NCBI RefSeq assembly: GCF_018736145.1
Contig: NZ_CP059997.1
Coordinates: 3,161,501 to 3,225,500, forward strand
Source: Amycolatopsis sp. CA-230715
Lineage (GTDB): Bacteria > Actinomycetota > Actinomycetes > Mycobacteriales > Pseudonocardiaceae
Length of the DNA: 64,000 nt
Reading direction: 5' to 3'
Part shown: one piece after another, positions 35,201-43,016 of the stretch
How positions within the stretch are numbered: position 1 is the first letter of the stretch
Layout of the letters: every line of letters starts with the position of its first letter
Notes under the pieces: model-generated
What the model saw: only the letters and a program-made list of their open reading frames with translations
Told to the model about the DNA's origin: nothing
The model's database searches: none
Made by a program: the position numbers and the translations under genes

Positions 35201-36221
35201 CGAGGTGTCGACGGCCGCGCATCTCGACCCGGACCTGCTCACGCTCGGCGCGGAAACGTTCGTCGCGGACATGGCGAGCGTCGGCTGCGCGACCTTCGCG
35301 AACGGCAGGGTGGTGCTGCTGCCCACCGAAATCGGCAGCCGCGCGTTCATCGGGAACGCCGCGTTCGTCCCGGCCGGGACGAGCATGGGCTCCGGTTCGC
35401 TCGTCGGCGTCGGCACGGTGCCGCCGTCCGACGGCGTGCCTCAGGACACGTCGTGGCTCGGCTCGCCCGCGATGCATCTGCCGGTGCGGCAGGACAGCGG
35501 CGACTTCGGCGACTTCGGTGAGGAGGAGACGTTTTCCCCGCCGCGCAAGGTGATCGCGCACCGGCTGGCGATCGAGTTCTGCCGCGCGACGCTGCCCGCG
35601 TCGGTGCTCGGCGTCAGCTTCTACCTCTACCTGCTGGTGCTGTCCGGGCTCGCGGAAGGCAACTACCTGATCGTCCCCGCGCTGGTTTCGCCGTTCGTCG
35701 CGATCGCGGCCGCCATCGCGGTCATCGGCTACTGCGCGGCGACGAAGCGCAACGTCGTCGGGAAGTACCGGCCCCGCGTCGAACCGCTGTGGAGCCCGTT
35801 CGTGCGGCGGGCCGAGTTCGTCACCGGGCTCTACGAGGCGGCCGCCGTTCCCGCCGGTGTCGGAATGCTCGTGGGGACGCCGTTCCTGCCGCCGGTGCTG
35901 CGCTGGTTCGGCGCCGACATCGGGCGCCGCACCTGGATCGGCACCACCTATCTCACCGAATTCGATCTCGTGCACGTCGGCGACGACGCGACCGTCGGCA
36001 CGGAATCCTCACTGCAGACCCATTTATTCGAGGACAGGGTGATGAAGATGTCGCGAGTGACCATCGAGGCCGGGAGCACGATCGGCACCAGGGCGATCGT
36101 GCTGTACGACGCAGTGGTCGGCGAGGAGGTGTCGCTCGGTTCGCTGTCGCTGCTGATGAAGGGCGAACGGTTGCCGAAAAGCACGCGCTGGCACGGAATT
36201 CCCGCGCAGGGGGTCCGATGA
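32259..36221 (+). CDS. Pls-like membrane non-ribosomal peptide synthetase (epsilon-poly-lysine synthetase family)
   Basis: 1320 residues, almost the length of Streptomyces epsilon-poly-L-lysine synthetase. Domain order: adenylation (about 20-510; YVIYTSGSSGRPKG, ISFDFSIEEIW, NTYGPTEATVTATW, GDLGRYTEDG, PSGKVDRAKL), carrier (DDLGGHSLLAAQ, phosphopantetheinyl Ser near 563), then six or so membrane helices interleaved with three left-handed beta-helix/acyltransferase-like tandem domains (GAKIGRRTTIASSSISLPSM; GARIGRRAEVSTAAHLDPDL; GADIGRRTWIGTTYLTEFDL). My alignment to GrsA gives specificity residues D-F-E-Y-L-G-T-V-T; Glu at the third position fits a cationic amino acid such as lysine, ornithine or diaminobutyrate. 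It probably makes an isopeptide-linked homopolymer at the membrane. It overlaps the next gene by ATGA. Confidence 0.88.
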   Translation: MTVSELSGDRLGPAPERPVPCRRLHQVFEAAARRFPGSVAVEREDDGLTYAELDERANRLAHVLRGRGIGEGSRVAILLHRSFDTYVALLGVGKSGAAFVPIDPASPPDRIAYITEDSAVDLLLTTGDLAVDGLACRTLDLDAAGRELAAAPATPPELGADDPDPAAYVIYTSGSSGRPKGVEVAQSSICNFLDVVPEVYDVRPSDRVYQGMTISFDFSIEEIWPTWSVGATLVAGPNDSRRLGAELADFLEQRRVSVLYCVPTLLATIPRELPLIRSLLVGGEACPAQLVERWARKGRRILNTYGPTEATVTATWCELLPGRTVTIGKPLPTYSAFLLDEARSPVPDGHVGEICLGGPGVARGYVGRPELTADKFIEHPLSGGGRLYRTGDLGRYTEDGEIEYLGRADAEVKIRGYRVDLGEIENILLADPEVSEAVAALVAPADGAPELVAFIVRAPGAESDVDISRRLHEEVHKRLPAYMVPAFLDVLPALPVMPSGKVDRAKLPFPAGKRLTFVDGPVVDAEGELETRVREVWAETFGLVAAELSVEADFFDDLGGHSLLAAQVVSLLRARGIGTSPAVRDLYANPTVRALAKQLDAQPAPGAALPPRVPPIRHSARRIGGAGAAQAVAIYGLLLLVTLPVSYVYTQNDGDVSVDVLVELLVAILVSYLGVRWVVPPLLARPLSAGIRPGRYRLWGPTYLRLWVLDLLLAVGPLPVLSGSPLMAVYLRVLGAKIGRRTTIASSSISLPSMVHIGPDASIGYGAVLRPWRVEDGWVVVAPITVGRGAFVGANAVLEPGSTVGERAALGEQSVLGQHQHIPAGARWSGSPAEPVDALEASTESVLAARGELRGWRPHHVAVSLCGLAFLEVVAIAMIVPGVALVWWALLGWGVLAGLVATVFAGPVFVLTVCAVVALGKRAVLRTIPVGVFGVRSMLGVRKWIVDKLLEFSLLFTNSLYATLYTVPWLRLLGARIGRRAEVSTAAHLDPDLLTLGAETFVADMASVGCATFANGRVVLLPTEIGSRAFIGNAAFVPAGTSMGSGSLVGVGTVPPSDGVPQDTSWLGSPAMHLPVRQDSGDFGDFGEEETFSPPRKVIAHRLAIEFCRATLPASVLGVSFYLYLLVLSGLAEGNYLIVPALVSPFVAIAAAIAVIGYCAATKRNVVGKYRPRVEPLWSPFVRRAEFVTGLYEAAAVPAGVGMLVGTPFLPPVLRWFGADIGRRTWIGTTYLTEFDLVHVGDDATVGTESSLQTHLFEDRVMKMSRVTIEAGSTIGTRAIVLYDAVVGEEVSLGSLSLLMKGERLPKSTRWHGIPAQGVR

Positions 36222-36871
36222 ACCTCGCGCTGGTTTACCGCGGCCCCGCCACGACGGAAGGCTGCCCGGAAGCGGTCGCGAACCTGCTGGAATCGAGCCA
36301 GTGGGACTTCGACGTCCGCTACGTCGGCCCTGACGAGGCGCTGAAGCTCAAGCGGAAAACCCTCGACCAAGCCGTGCTGTACGCACAACCCGGCGGCGGG
36401 ACCCTCGAAGACGCCTACCCCCACCTGAAGAAGCGGCGCGACGCGATCCGCGACTTCGTCTCCGAGGGCGGCGCGTACCTCGGGTTCTGCCTCGGCGGTT
36501 ACCTCGCGGGCGCGACCCCCGGATTCGGGTTGCTGCCCGGCGACACCGACCAGTACATCATCACCCGCGCCGCGACGGTGTCCCACGACGAGAACGCGCT
36601 CGTGCGCGTGTACGGCTCCGGACGCGCGCACACGCTGTTCTTCCAGGACGGGCCGTACTTCTGGCTCGACAGCGGCGCACGCGCGACCGTGCTCGCGCGC
36701 TACCCGAACGACACGATCGCCGCCGTGGTCACCGAATTCGGCGCGGGCAAGGTCGGCGTCGTCGGACCACATCCCGAAGCGACCGAGGACTGGTTCACCG
36801 ACGCCGGGCTCGCGGTGCCGAGGAACGGCGGGCTGGGACTGGAACTCGTCGACGCGGTGATGAGATCGTGA
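36218..36871 (+). CDS. BPL_N / class-I glutamine-amidotransferase-like protein
   Basis: 217 residues with the Rossmann-like fold of the biotin-protein-ligase N-terminal domain. AYLGFCLGGYLAGATPG supplies a nucleophile-elbow cysteine near residue 88, and FGAGKVGVVGPHPEATEDWF supplies a late histidine, a GATase-1-like Cys-His pair. Opening: LALVYRGPATTEGCPEAVANLL. No function is established for this subfamily. Translational coupling to the Pls-like synthetase on one side (ATGA) and the membrane protein on the other (GTGA) suggests a role in polymer processing, release or self-protection. Confidence 0.72.
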   Translation: MNLALVYRGPATTEGCPEAVANLLESSQWDFDVRYVGPDEALKLKRKTLDQAVLYAQPGGGTLEDAYPHLKKRRDAIRDFVSEGGAYLGFCLGGYLAGATPGFGLLPGDTDQYIITRAATVSHDENALVRVYGSGRAHTLFFQDGPYFWLDSGARATVLARYPNDTIAAVVTEFGAGKVGVVGPHPEATEDWFTDAGLAVPRNGGLGLELVDAVMRS

Positions 36872-38049
36872 ACACCCGGCTGGTCGCGATCGACGCCACG
36901 CGCGGGATCGCGCTGCTCGGCATGATCGCCGTGCATTCGCTCTACGAGTCCAAACCGGACGGTAGTCCGACGTGGACGTTCGCAGTGTTCGGCGGGCGCG
37001 CGGCCGCCGGGTTCGCGGTGCTGGCCGGGGTGGGGATCGCGTTCATGACCGGGCGGGCGCGCGTGAAGCGGCGCGACGCACTGCCGACCGCGTCGATGCT
37101 CGTGATGCGGGCGCTCGCGGTGACCGCGATCGGGCTCGCGCTCGGCTACGCCGACGCGTCGTTCGGCGCGGTGATCCTGCCGTACTACGGCGTGATGTTC
37201 CTGCTGGCCGTGCCGCTGGTGTTCCTGCCGACGCCGGTGGTCGGCGCGCTCGGCGCCGCGTTCGCGGTCGGCATGCCCGTGGCGAGCCACGTGTGGCTGG
37301 CGCACCTGCCGCTGGCGAACCTCGACAACCCGACCGTCTCCGATCTGGTGCACCAGCCGATGACGCTGCTGACCGAGCTTGCCGTGAACGGCGAATACCC
37401 GGCGCTGCCGTGGATGGCGTACCTGTGCGCGGGAATCGTGGTCGGGCGGCTCTCGTTGCGCAGCGTCAAGGTCGCGGCCGCGATGCTGACCGCCGGGGTG
37501 GCGATGGCCGTCGGCTCGTCGGTGGTGTCTTCGCTGCTGCTCACCAGGTTCGGCGGGCTCGTGCACATCTGGACCGCGATGCCGGGAAGCATCCTCACCT
37601 CGGCCGAAACCGCGGAAATGCTGGCACTGGGCGGGGATGGCACGGTGCCGTCGTCGACGTGGTGGTGGCTCGCCGTCGACGCGCCGCACACCAGCACGCC
37701 GCTGGACTTAATCGGCACGACCGGTACCGCGATCGGCGTGCTGGGACTGCTGCTCCTGCTCGGGCACCTGACCGGGAAATGGGCGCGGCGGGTGCGCGCC
37801 GCCGTGCTGGGCCCGCTCGCCGCGGCGGGCAGCATGACGCTGACGCTGTATGTCGCGCACATCGTGTTCATCAACTCCGACTACGACCAGTACGGCGCCA
37901 CCGAGGGCTACCTCCTGCAAGCCGCGGCCGCACTGCTGATCGGCCTGGCCTGGCGCGCCACCGCGGGCCGCGGCCCCCTGGAAGCCCTGGTGACCGCGTT
38001 GGCGAGTCGCGCGAAACGCCTGACCGCTCCCCTTCCCGCGCCCGCGTGA
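36868..38049 (+). CDS. DUF418/DUF1624-like multi-spanning acyltransferase-type membrane protein
   Basis: 393 residues and about 10 helices, starting with VAIDATRGIALLGMIAVHSLY, the D..RG....M...H pattern of the heparan-alpha-glucosaminide acetyltransferase / DUF418 families. Late helices carry TLTLYVAHIVFIN. Such proteins move acyl groups across the membrane or are uncharacterised. As the third gene of the coupled Pls-like operon it could acylate, export or protect against the polymer; this is inference from context. Confidence 0.7.
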   Translation: MNTRLVAIDATRGIALLGMIAVHSLYESKPDGSPTWTFAVFGGRAAAGFAVLAGVGIAFMTGRARVKRRDALPTASMLVMRALAVTAIGLALGYADASFGAVILPYYGVMFLLAVPLVFLPTPVVGALGAAFAVGMPVASHVWLAHLPLANLDNPTVSDLVHQPMTLLTELAVNGEYPALPWMAYLCAGIVVGRLSLRSVKVAAAMLTAGVAMAVGSSVVSSLLLTRFGGLVHIWTAMPGSILTSAETAEMLALGGDGTVPSSTWWWLAVDAPHTSTPLDLIGTTGTAIGVLGLLLLLGHLTGKWARRVRAAVLGPLAAAGSMTLTLYVAHIVFINSDYDQYGATEGYLLQAAAALLIGLAWRATAGRGPLEALVTALASRAKRLTAPLPAPA

Positions 38050-38072
38050 TCCTCGGGGTCCGGCTCCATGCC

Positions 38073-38200
38073 TCGAAAGTGGCTTTCGGGGCGCTACATT
38101 CCCCGAAAGCCACCTTCGGGGCATGCGCAAGCCCCGGCCGCACGCCTGCGAGGGCCGCGAAAGTGGCGCTAGATTCCCCGAAGGTGGCCTTCGGGGCATG
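38073..38200. repeat. R2 hairpin repeats after the Pls-like operon
   Basis: TCGAAAGTGGCTTTCGGGG (38073-38091) faces CCCCGAAAGCCACCTTCGGGG-type sequence (38101-38121) across a 9-bp loop (CGCTACATT), giving a stem of about 19 bp with one mismatch. Another half-element with GGTGGCCTTCGGGG follows at 38176-38196. It probably terminates the operon. The same family fills 39550-39855. Confidence 0.65.
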
Positions 38201-38301
38201 GCGGGCGAAGCTCGCGCGCGGGCTCCATGCGGGGCGGGACTCGCCCCCGTTTCCCGGTTTCGGCAACAGGAATTTGCCGCGGGGTGGGTGCGGAATCCAG
38301 G

Positions 38302-38338
38302 CTGGAGGTCCGCTCCGGGAGAGCGGATCCGCCTAGCC
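38302..38338 (+). promoter_or_regulatory. Stem-loop in the leader of the Cmx-like exporter
   Basis: AGGC and GCCT bracket GGTCCGCTC-CGGGA-GAGCGGATC directly before the ribosome site (CGCAAGGAAAACCCC). It is a stable hairpin close enough to the start to affect initiation. Chloramphenicol exporters of this family in actinobacteria can be controlled by leader translation, but no clear leader peptide was found here. Confidence 0.4.
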
Positions 38339-38352
38339 GCAAGGAAAACCCC

Positions 38353-39540
38353 ATGCCCGTGCTCGACCCGCCGCGCCCTGCCACGAAGCTGCCCCTTGGC
38401 GTCTACCTGCTCGCCTTCAGCCTGCTCGCGATGGGCAGCACCGAGTTCCTCGTGGCGGGCGTGCTGCCCGCGATCGCCGAGGACCTGCGGATCAGCTTGC
38501 CCGCCGCCGGGGCGCTGATCACCGCGTTCGCGGTCGCGGTGGTGCTCGGCGGGCCGCCCATGGCGGTGCTGACCCTGCGCTGGCCGCGCCGGACCACGCT
38601 GGTGGCCACGCAGCTGGTGTTCGCCGCTTCGCTCGCCGTGGGCCTGTCGACCGGCAGCTACGGCGTGCTGCTGGCCACCCGGTTCCTCTGCGGGCTCGCC
38701 TATGCCGGGTTCTGGGCGATCGCGGCGGTGACCGCGGTCAACCTGGTCCCGGCGGACCGCACCGCGCGCGCGTCGGGGGTGGTGGTCAGCGGGCTGAGCG
38801 TCGCGATGATCGCCGGAGGCCCGGCCAGCGCGCTGCTCAGCCATTTCACCGGGTGGCGGGGCGGTTTCTGGGCGGTGAGCGCACTGACCGTGCTCGCCGC
38901 GGTCCTGACGCTGGCCGCCGTGCCCGCGACCGAACCGTCCGCGGAACCCAGTGTGCGGCGGGAACTCCGCGCCATGAAGCAGCCGCGGCTGTTCGCCGTG
39001 TACGCCGCCACCCTCCTGAGCACCGCCGCCTACATGATCTCGTACAACTACCTGGCGCCGATCCTGACCGATCTCACCGGCCTCCCGTCCGCGTGGGTCC
39101 CCGCGGTCCTCGCGCTGTTCGGCATCGGGGCCTTCGCCGGGCTCTCGCTCGGCGGGCGGATCGCCGACATCCGCCCGTTCCCCGCGCTTCTGCTGGGGGC
39201 GACAGGAATCGCTCTGTGTTCGATCGCGCTCGCCTTGCTCGCCTCGCACGTCATCGCGGTCCTCGTCGTCGTCCCGCTGCTCGGGATCGCGGGATTCGTG
39301 CTCAACCCGGCCATCTACGGGCGGGTGTTCACGCTCGCGGCGGAGGCGCCCACCCTCGCCGGATCGGCCACCGTGTCGATGTTCCAGCTCGGTATCAGCC
39401 TCGTCCCCGTCTTCGCGGGAATCGCCCTCAACGCGGGCGCCGGGCTCACCGCACTCCCCTGGATCGGTGCCGGACTCGCACTTCTCGTCATCCCAGCCGT
39501 CCTCTTCGACCGCACGATCACCCGCCGCCGCGGCCACTAG
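38353..39540 (+). CDS. MFS transporter, Cmx/CmlR chloramphenicol-exporter-like
   Basis: 395 residues and 12 helices. The first helix has LLAMGSTEFLVAGVLPAIAEDLRI, the hallmark of the Cmr/Cmx/AraJ DHA1 branch; RFLCGLAYAGFWAIAAVTAVNLVP lies at helix 4-5. Family members export chloramphenicol-type drugs, but actual specificity is unknown. The ATG at 38353 follows AAGGAAAACCCC. In-frame codons upstream continue through the hairpin, so a longer form is conceivable but unlikely. It ends in a convergent region with R2 repeats. Confidence 0.8.
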   Translation: MPVLDPPRPATKLPLGVYLLAFSLLAMGSTEFLVAGVLPAIAEDLRISLPAAGALITAFAVAVVLGGPPMAVLTLRWPRRTTLVATQLVFAASLAVGLSTGSYGVLLATRFLCGLAYAGFWAIAAVTAVNLVPADRTARASGVVVSGLSVAMIAGGPASALLSHFTGWRGGFWAVSALTVLAAVLTLAAVPATEPSAEPSVRRELRAMKQPRLFAVYAATLLSTAAYMISYNYLAPILTDLTGLPSAWVPAVLALFGIGAFAGLSLGGRIADIRPFPALLLGATGIALCSIALALLASHVIAVLVVVPLLGIAGFVLNPAIYGRVFTLAAEAPTLAGSATVSMFQLGISLVPVFAGIALNAGAGLTALPWIGAGLALLVIPAVLFDRTITRRRGH

Positions 39541-39937
39541 CCTTGCAGCGCCCCGAAAGCCACAGTGGGATCCGCGGAGGATCTGGCTCGGAAAGTCCCA
39601 GTGATATCAGGTGACGGGTCGCGGTCGGCTCCGCGATATCAGTGGCGGGGTCAGTCCCCGAAGGCCACCTTCGGGGACTCTAGCGCCACATTCTCGGCCC
39701 TCGCGGGCGTGCGGGCAAGGCTGCGCATGCCCCGAAGGTGGCCTTCGGGGCGCCAGACGCCACAAATCCACCCCTCGCACGCTCCACCGCCGCGACCCGC
39801 ATGCCCCGAAAGTGACCTTCGGGGCGCTACATTCCCCGAAAGCCACCTTCACGGCATCACCAGTTCCCCGCCGAGGCAGCAGAAGCCCTTACCAGAGCCG
39901 ATTTCCCGGCGCGAGTACCGGGCACGGCCGAAAGCGA
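39541..39937. repeat. R2 repeat array in a 397-bp convergent intergenic region
   Basis: No gene is seen here. At least five R2 cores occur (CCCCGAAAGCCAC at 39551; GTCCCCGAAGGCCACCTTCG at 39655; CCCCGAAGGTGGCCTTCGGG at 39730; CCCCGAAAGTGACCTTCGGG at 39803; CCCCGAAAGCCACCTTC at 39834), several as self-complementary hairpins. They lie between the Cmx-like exporter and potC, both ending here. Bidirectional termination is likely. Confidence 0.65.
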
Positions 39938-40747
39938 TCACAGCCTCCCGCCGCTCGCCGAATCGCCGCCGGAAAGCTTCTGCGCCAAGTAGACCGGCAC
40001 CGTCGAGGCGACGATCAGCACGGCCGCGACGACGTTCACGATTGGCGCCTGGTTCGGCCGGAACAGGTTGTTGTAGATCCAGATCGGCAGCGTTTCCATT
40101 CCGGTGCCCAGGGTGAACGTGGTCACGATGATCTCGTCGAACGACAGCGCGAACGCGAGCAGGCCACCCGCGAGCAAAGCCGAGCGCAGCATCGGGAAGG
40201 TGACGAGCCGGAACGTGGTGATGCCGTTCGCGCCGAGGTCCATCGACGCCTCTTCGAGGTTGCCGCCCATCCGCCGCAGCCTGGCCACCACGTTGTTGAA
40301 CACCACCACGACGCAGAACGTCGCGTGCGCCACGATCGCGGTGAACAGCCCGAGGTCGATGCCGAGGATCGTCCGGAACGCGTTGTTGAGCGCGATACCG
40401 GTGACGATCCCCGGCAGCGCGATCGGCAGGATGATCAGCAGCGACACCGGGTTGCGGCCGTAGAAGCGGTAGCGCTGCAACGCGAACGCGGCCATCGTGC
40501 CGAGCACGAGCGCGATCGCGGTGGCCGCGAGCCCCGCCTGCACGCTCGTCCACAGTGCACTGACCGCGCCGTCGTTCGAAATCGCGCGCGACCACCATTC
40601 CAGCGTGAACCCCGAAGGCGGCCAGCCGAACGTGGTGTCGGTGTTGAACGAGTTGAGCAGCACCACGAGCAGCGGGAAGTAGAGCACCGCGAGCCCGAGC
40701 ACCAGCGCCGCGAGCAGAAGGTACTTGACCTTCTTCGAAATCACCAC
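39938..40747 (-). CDS. potC: Polyamine-type ABC transporter permease (PotC-like)
   Basis: 269 residues and six helices with the BPD permease EAA loop LEEASMDLGANGITTFRLVTFP. The N-terminus VLYFPLLVVLLNSFNTD is typical of PotC. With the PotB-, PotD- and PotA-like genes upstream it forms a spermidine/putrescine-type importer. It is the last gene of the set, 103 bp after potB, with a small hairpin (AAGCGGC-GGA-GCCGCTT, 40775-40791) in the gap that may lower or protect its message. Confidence 0.85.
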   Translation of the reverse strand: MVISKKVKYLLLAALVLGLAVLYFPLLVVLLNSFNTDTTFGWPPSGFTLEWWSRAISNDGAVSALWTSVQAGLAATAIALVLGTMAAFALQRYRFYGRNPVSLLIILPIALPGIVTGIALNNAFRTILGIDLGLFTAIVAHATFCVVVVFNNVVARLRRMGGNLEEASMDLGANGITTFRLVTFPMLRSALLAGGLLAFALSFDEIIVTTFTLGTGMETLPIWIYNNLFRPNQAPIVNVVAAVLIVASTVPVYLAQKLSGGDSASGGRL

Positions 40748-40850
40748 GACGGACTCCTAGTCTCTGTTCCTGAAGCGGCGGAGCCGCTTGGGTGGCCGTC
40801 AGCTCGCGCCGCCACCCGCACCGCCACGCAAGCTTCTGCCGTTGTTGCAT

Positions 40851-41720
40851 TTACAGGTTGTCGAGCGCGCCGGTTCGGCGCACTGCGGCCAAGTAGACGA
40901 GCATGATCACCACGGGCACGGTGGCCACGGTCGCCGCGAACGGCAGGTTGTTGGCCGCGCCGATGTTGTCGTAGACGACGTTGCCGAGCATCTGGCTGGT
41001 GCCGCCGACGATCTTCACCGCGATGTAGTCCCCGAGCGACAACGAAAAGGTGAAGATCGAACCGGCCACCACGGCGGGGAAGGTCAGCGGCAGGACCACC
41101 GACCGGAACGTGCGGAACGACTTCGCGCCGAGATCACCGGAAGCGTCCACAAGGGAGTCAGGAAGGCGTTCCAGCCCCGCGTAGATCGGCAGGATCATGT
41201 ACGGCAACCACAGGTAGGACAACGTGATCACGGTCGCCAGCACACCGTAACCCGGACCGTCCATTCCGAACGGTGCCAGCAGCCAGTGCAGCACTCCGTT
41301 GCCGGACAACATGGTCCGCCACGCGTACGCCTTCACCAGGTAGCTCGCCCACAGCGGGGTCATCACCGCGATCACGAGCAGCCGCCGCGCTCGCCGCGAC
41401 GCGAACTTCGCCATGTAGAAGGCCATCGGGAACGCGATCACCGCGTCGATCACCGTCACCAGCGCCGCGATTCCCAGTGTGCGCAACGTGATCGAGCGGT
41501 ACACCGCGTCGTGGAAGAGCGTGACGAAGTTGTCGAACGACCACTCGGTGACCACCTTGCCGGTGAAGGTGTCGGTGTGCCAGAACGCGGTGACGAACAG
41601 CGCCGCCAGCGCGCCGAGGTAGGCGATGCCGAGCCACAGCAGCGGCACGGACAGCAGGAAACCCAGCCGCAGCCGCGGTTTCCGGTACATGAAGCGGGAG
41701 AGCGAACTCGCCGAAACCAT
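40851..41720 (-). CDS. potB: Polyamine-type ABC transporter permease (PotB-like)
   Basis: 289 residues and six helices. It has a longer first periplasmic loop (FVTAFWHTDTFTGKVVTEWS) than PotC, as usual for PotB, and the EAA motif LVDASGDLGAKSFRTFRSVVLP. I chose the ATG at 41720 because CGGAGG lies 7 nt upstream, rather than a start 27 bp earlier. It pairs with PotC as the membrane channel and lies 73 bp after potD. Confidence 0.85.
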   Translation of the reverse strand: MVSASSLSRFMYRKPRLRLGFLLSVPLLWLGIAYLGALAALFVTAFWHTDTFTGKVVTEWSFDNFVTLFHDAVYRSITLRTLGIAALVTVIDAVIAFPMAFYMAKFASRRARRLLVIAVMTPLWASYLVKAYAWRTMLSGNGVLHWLLAPFGMDGPGYGVLATVITLSYLWLPYMILPIYAGLERLPDSLVDASGDLGAKSFRTFRSVVLPLTFPAVVAGSIFTFSLSLGDYIAVKIVGGTSQMLGNVVYDNIGAANNLPFAATVATVPVVIMLVYLAAVRRTGALDNL

Positions 41721-41793
41721 CGGGGAACCTCCGGGAAGGGGAGGCACCGCGGGCGGGGGTGGGGCCCGCGGCGCCTCCGGTCAGGCCAGGGAC

Positions 41794-42999
41794 TCAGCCC
41801 TTGATTTCGGTCCAAGCACGAGTCCACTCGCCGTAGTCCTTGCACTTGACGTCGGTGCGACCGTCGAGGCATTGGGCGATCGGGGTGGTCCAGTACGAGA
41901 TCTTCTTGGCGAACTCGGCGTCACCCGCGTGGTAGGTGTCGCAGTGCTTCTTGTCCGTGGTTTCCGCGCACGCCTTGGCGTTTCCGGGTGCTTCGCCGAA
42001 GTACTCGGCGACCTGCGCGTTGACCTTCGGCGAGATGATGTGGTTCATCCACTTGTAGGCGCACGTCTTGTGCTTCGACTTCGCCGACACCATCCAGGTG
42101 TCCGACCACCCGGTGGCGCCTTCGGTCGGCAGCACTGATTCCACCGGCGCGCCTTCGCTCTTCGTGAGGTTCACGGTGACCTGCCACGCGGTGCCGACCA
42201 CCCCGTCGCCGTTCTTGAGCGCCTGGCTTTCCTTGAGGTAGTCCGACCAGTACTCGTTCACCAGCGGGCGCTGCTGCTTGAGCAGGTCGACCGCGGCCTT
42301 GAACTGCTTGTCGTCCAACGCGTACGGGTCCTTGATGCCCAGCTCCGGCTGGTGCTTCTGCAGATACAGCGCGGCGTCGGCGATGTAGATGGGCGAGTCG
42401 TAGGCGATCACTTTGCCCTTGTACGGCGAATTCTGGTCGAACATCACCGACCACGAGTTCGGCGGCGGGGTCACCTTGTCGGTGCGCCAGGTGAGCAGGT
42501 TCGCGCCCCAGCCGTGCGGGACGCCGTAGGAGACGTTGTTGACGCTGTTCCACGGCTTGTTCTTGAGGAACCCGTACACGTCGGCGTAGTTCGGCACGAG
42601 CGAGGTGTTCACCGGCTCGACGTCACCGGAGGCGACCAGCCGCAACGACGCGTCGCCGGAGGCGGAAACCACGTCGTAGTCACCGGTCTTCATCAGGTTG
42701 ACGGCCTCGTCCGAGGTCCCGAACGGCTTGACGTTGACCTTGCAGCCGGTTTCCTGCTCGAACGGCGTGACCCAGTTGACCTTCGGGTCGTTCGCGCCGT
42801 TTTCCGCGTATCCCGGCCACGCCAGCACGTTCAGCGCGCCTTCGGGCTGGCCGAGCTGCCCGAGCGGCTCCAGCGTGGGTGGCGTGAACCCCTGCGCGCC
42901 GGGAGGCGCACTGGACGAACCGCTTCCCGAAGTGCCGCAGGCGGCGAGCAGCAGGCCCGCGCCGAGCAGTCCGGCGACCGCCAGCTTCCTGTTCTTCAT
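41794..42999 (-). CDS. potD: Polyamine-binding lipoprotein (PotD-like)
   Basis: 401 residues. The signal peptide ends in a lipobox (LLGAGLLLAAC-GTSG, Cys21), so it is anchored outside the membrane. The mature part has the PotD-type core (LNVLAWPGYAENG, DYDVVSASGDASLRLVASGD, VPHGWGANLLTWRTD) and an unusual set of C-terminal cysteines (KTCAYKWMNH, KACAETTDKKHCDTYH, QCLDGRTDVKCKDYG) that could form disulphides. It delivers putrescine, spermidine or a related amine to PotBC. Confidence 0.85.
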   Translation of the reverse strand: MKNRKLAVAGLLGAGLLLAACGTSGSGSSSAPPGAQGFTPPTLEPLGQLGQPEGALNVLAWPGYAENGANDPKVNWVTPFEQETGCKVNVKPFGTSDEAVNLMKTGDYDVVSASGDASLRLVASGDVEPVNTSLVPNYADVYGFLKNKPWNSVNNVSYGVPHGWGANLLTWRTDKVTPPPNSWSVMFDQNSPYKGKVIAYDSPIYIADAALYLQKHQPELGIKDPYALDDKQFKAAVDLLKQQRPLVNEYWSDYLKESQALKNGDGVVGTAWQVTVNLTKSEGAPVESVLPTEGATGWSDTWMVSAKSKHKTCAYKWMNHIISPKVNAQVAEYFGEAPGNAKACAETTDKKHCDTYHAGDAEFAKKISYWTTPIAQCLDGRTDVKCKDYGEWTRAWTEIKG

Positions 43000-43016
43000 G
43001 ACAACCCTTTCGCTGA

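Noticed and set aside
32085..35975. Very long open frame on the minus strand opposite the Pls-like gene
   Set aside because: It reads as His/Arg/Gly/Asp-rich repetitive sequence with no domain, the usual antisense artefact of high-GC codon usage.
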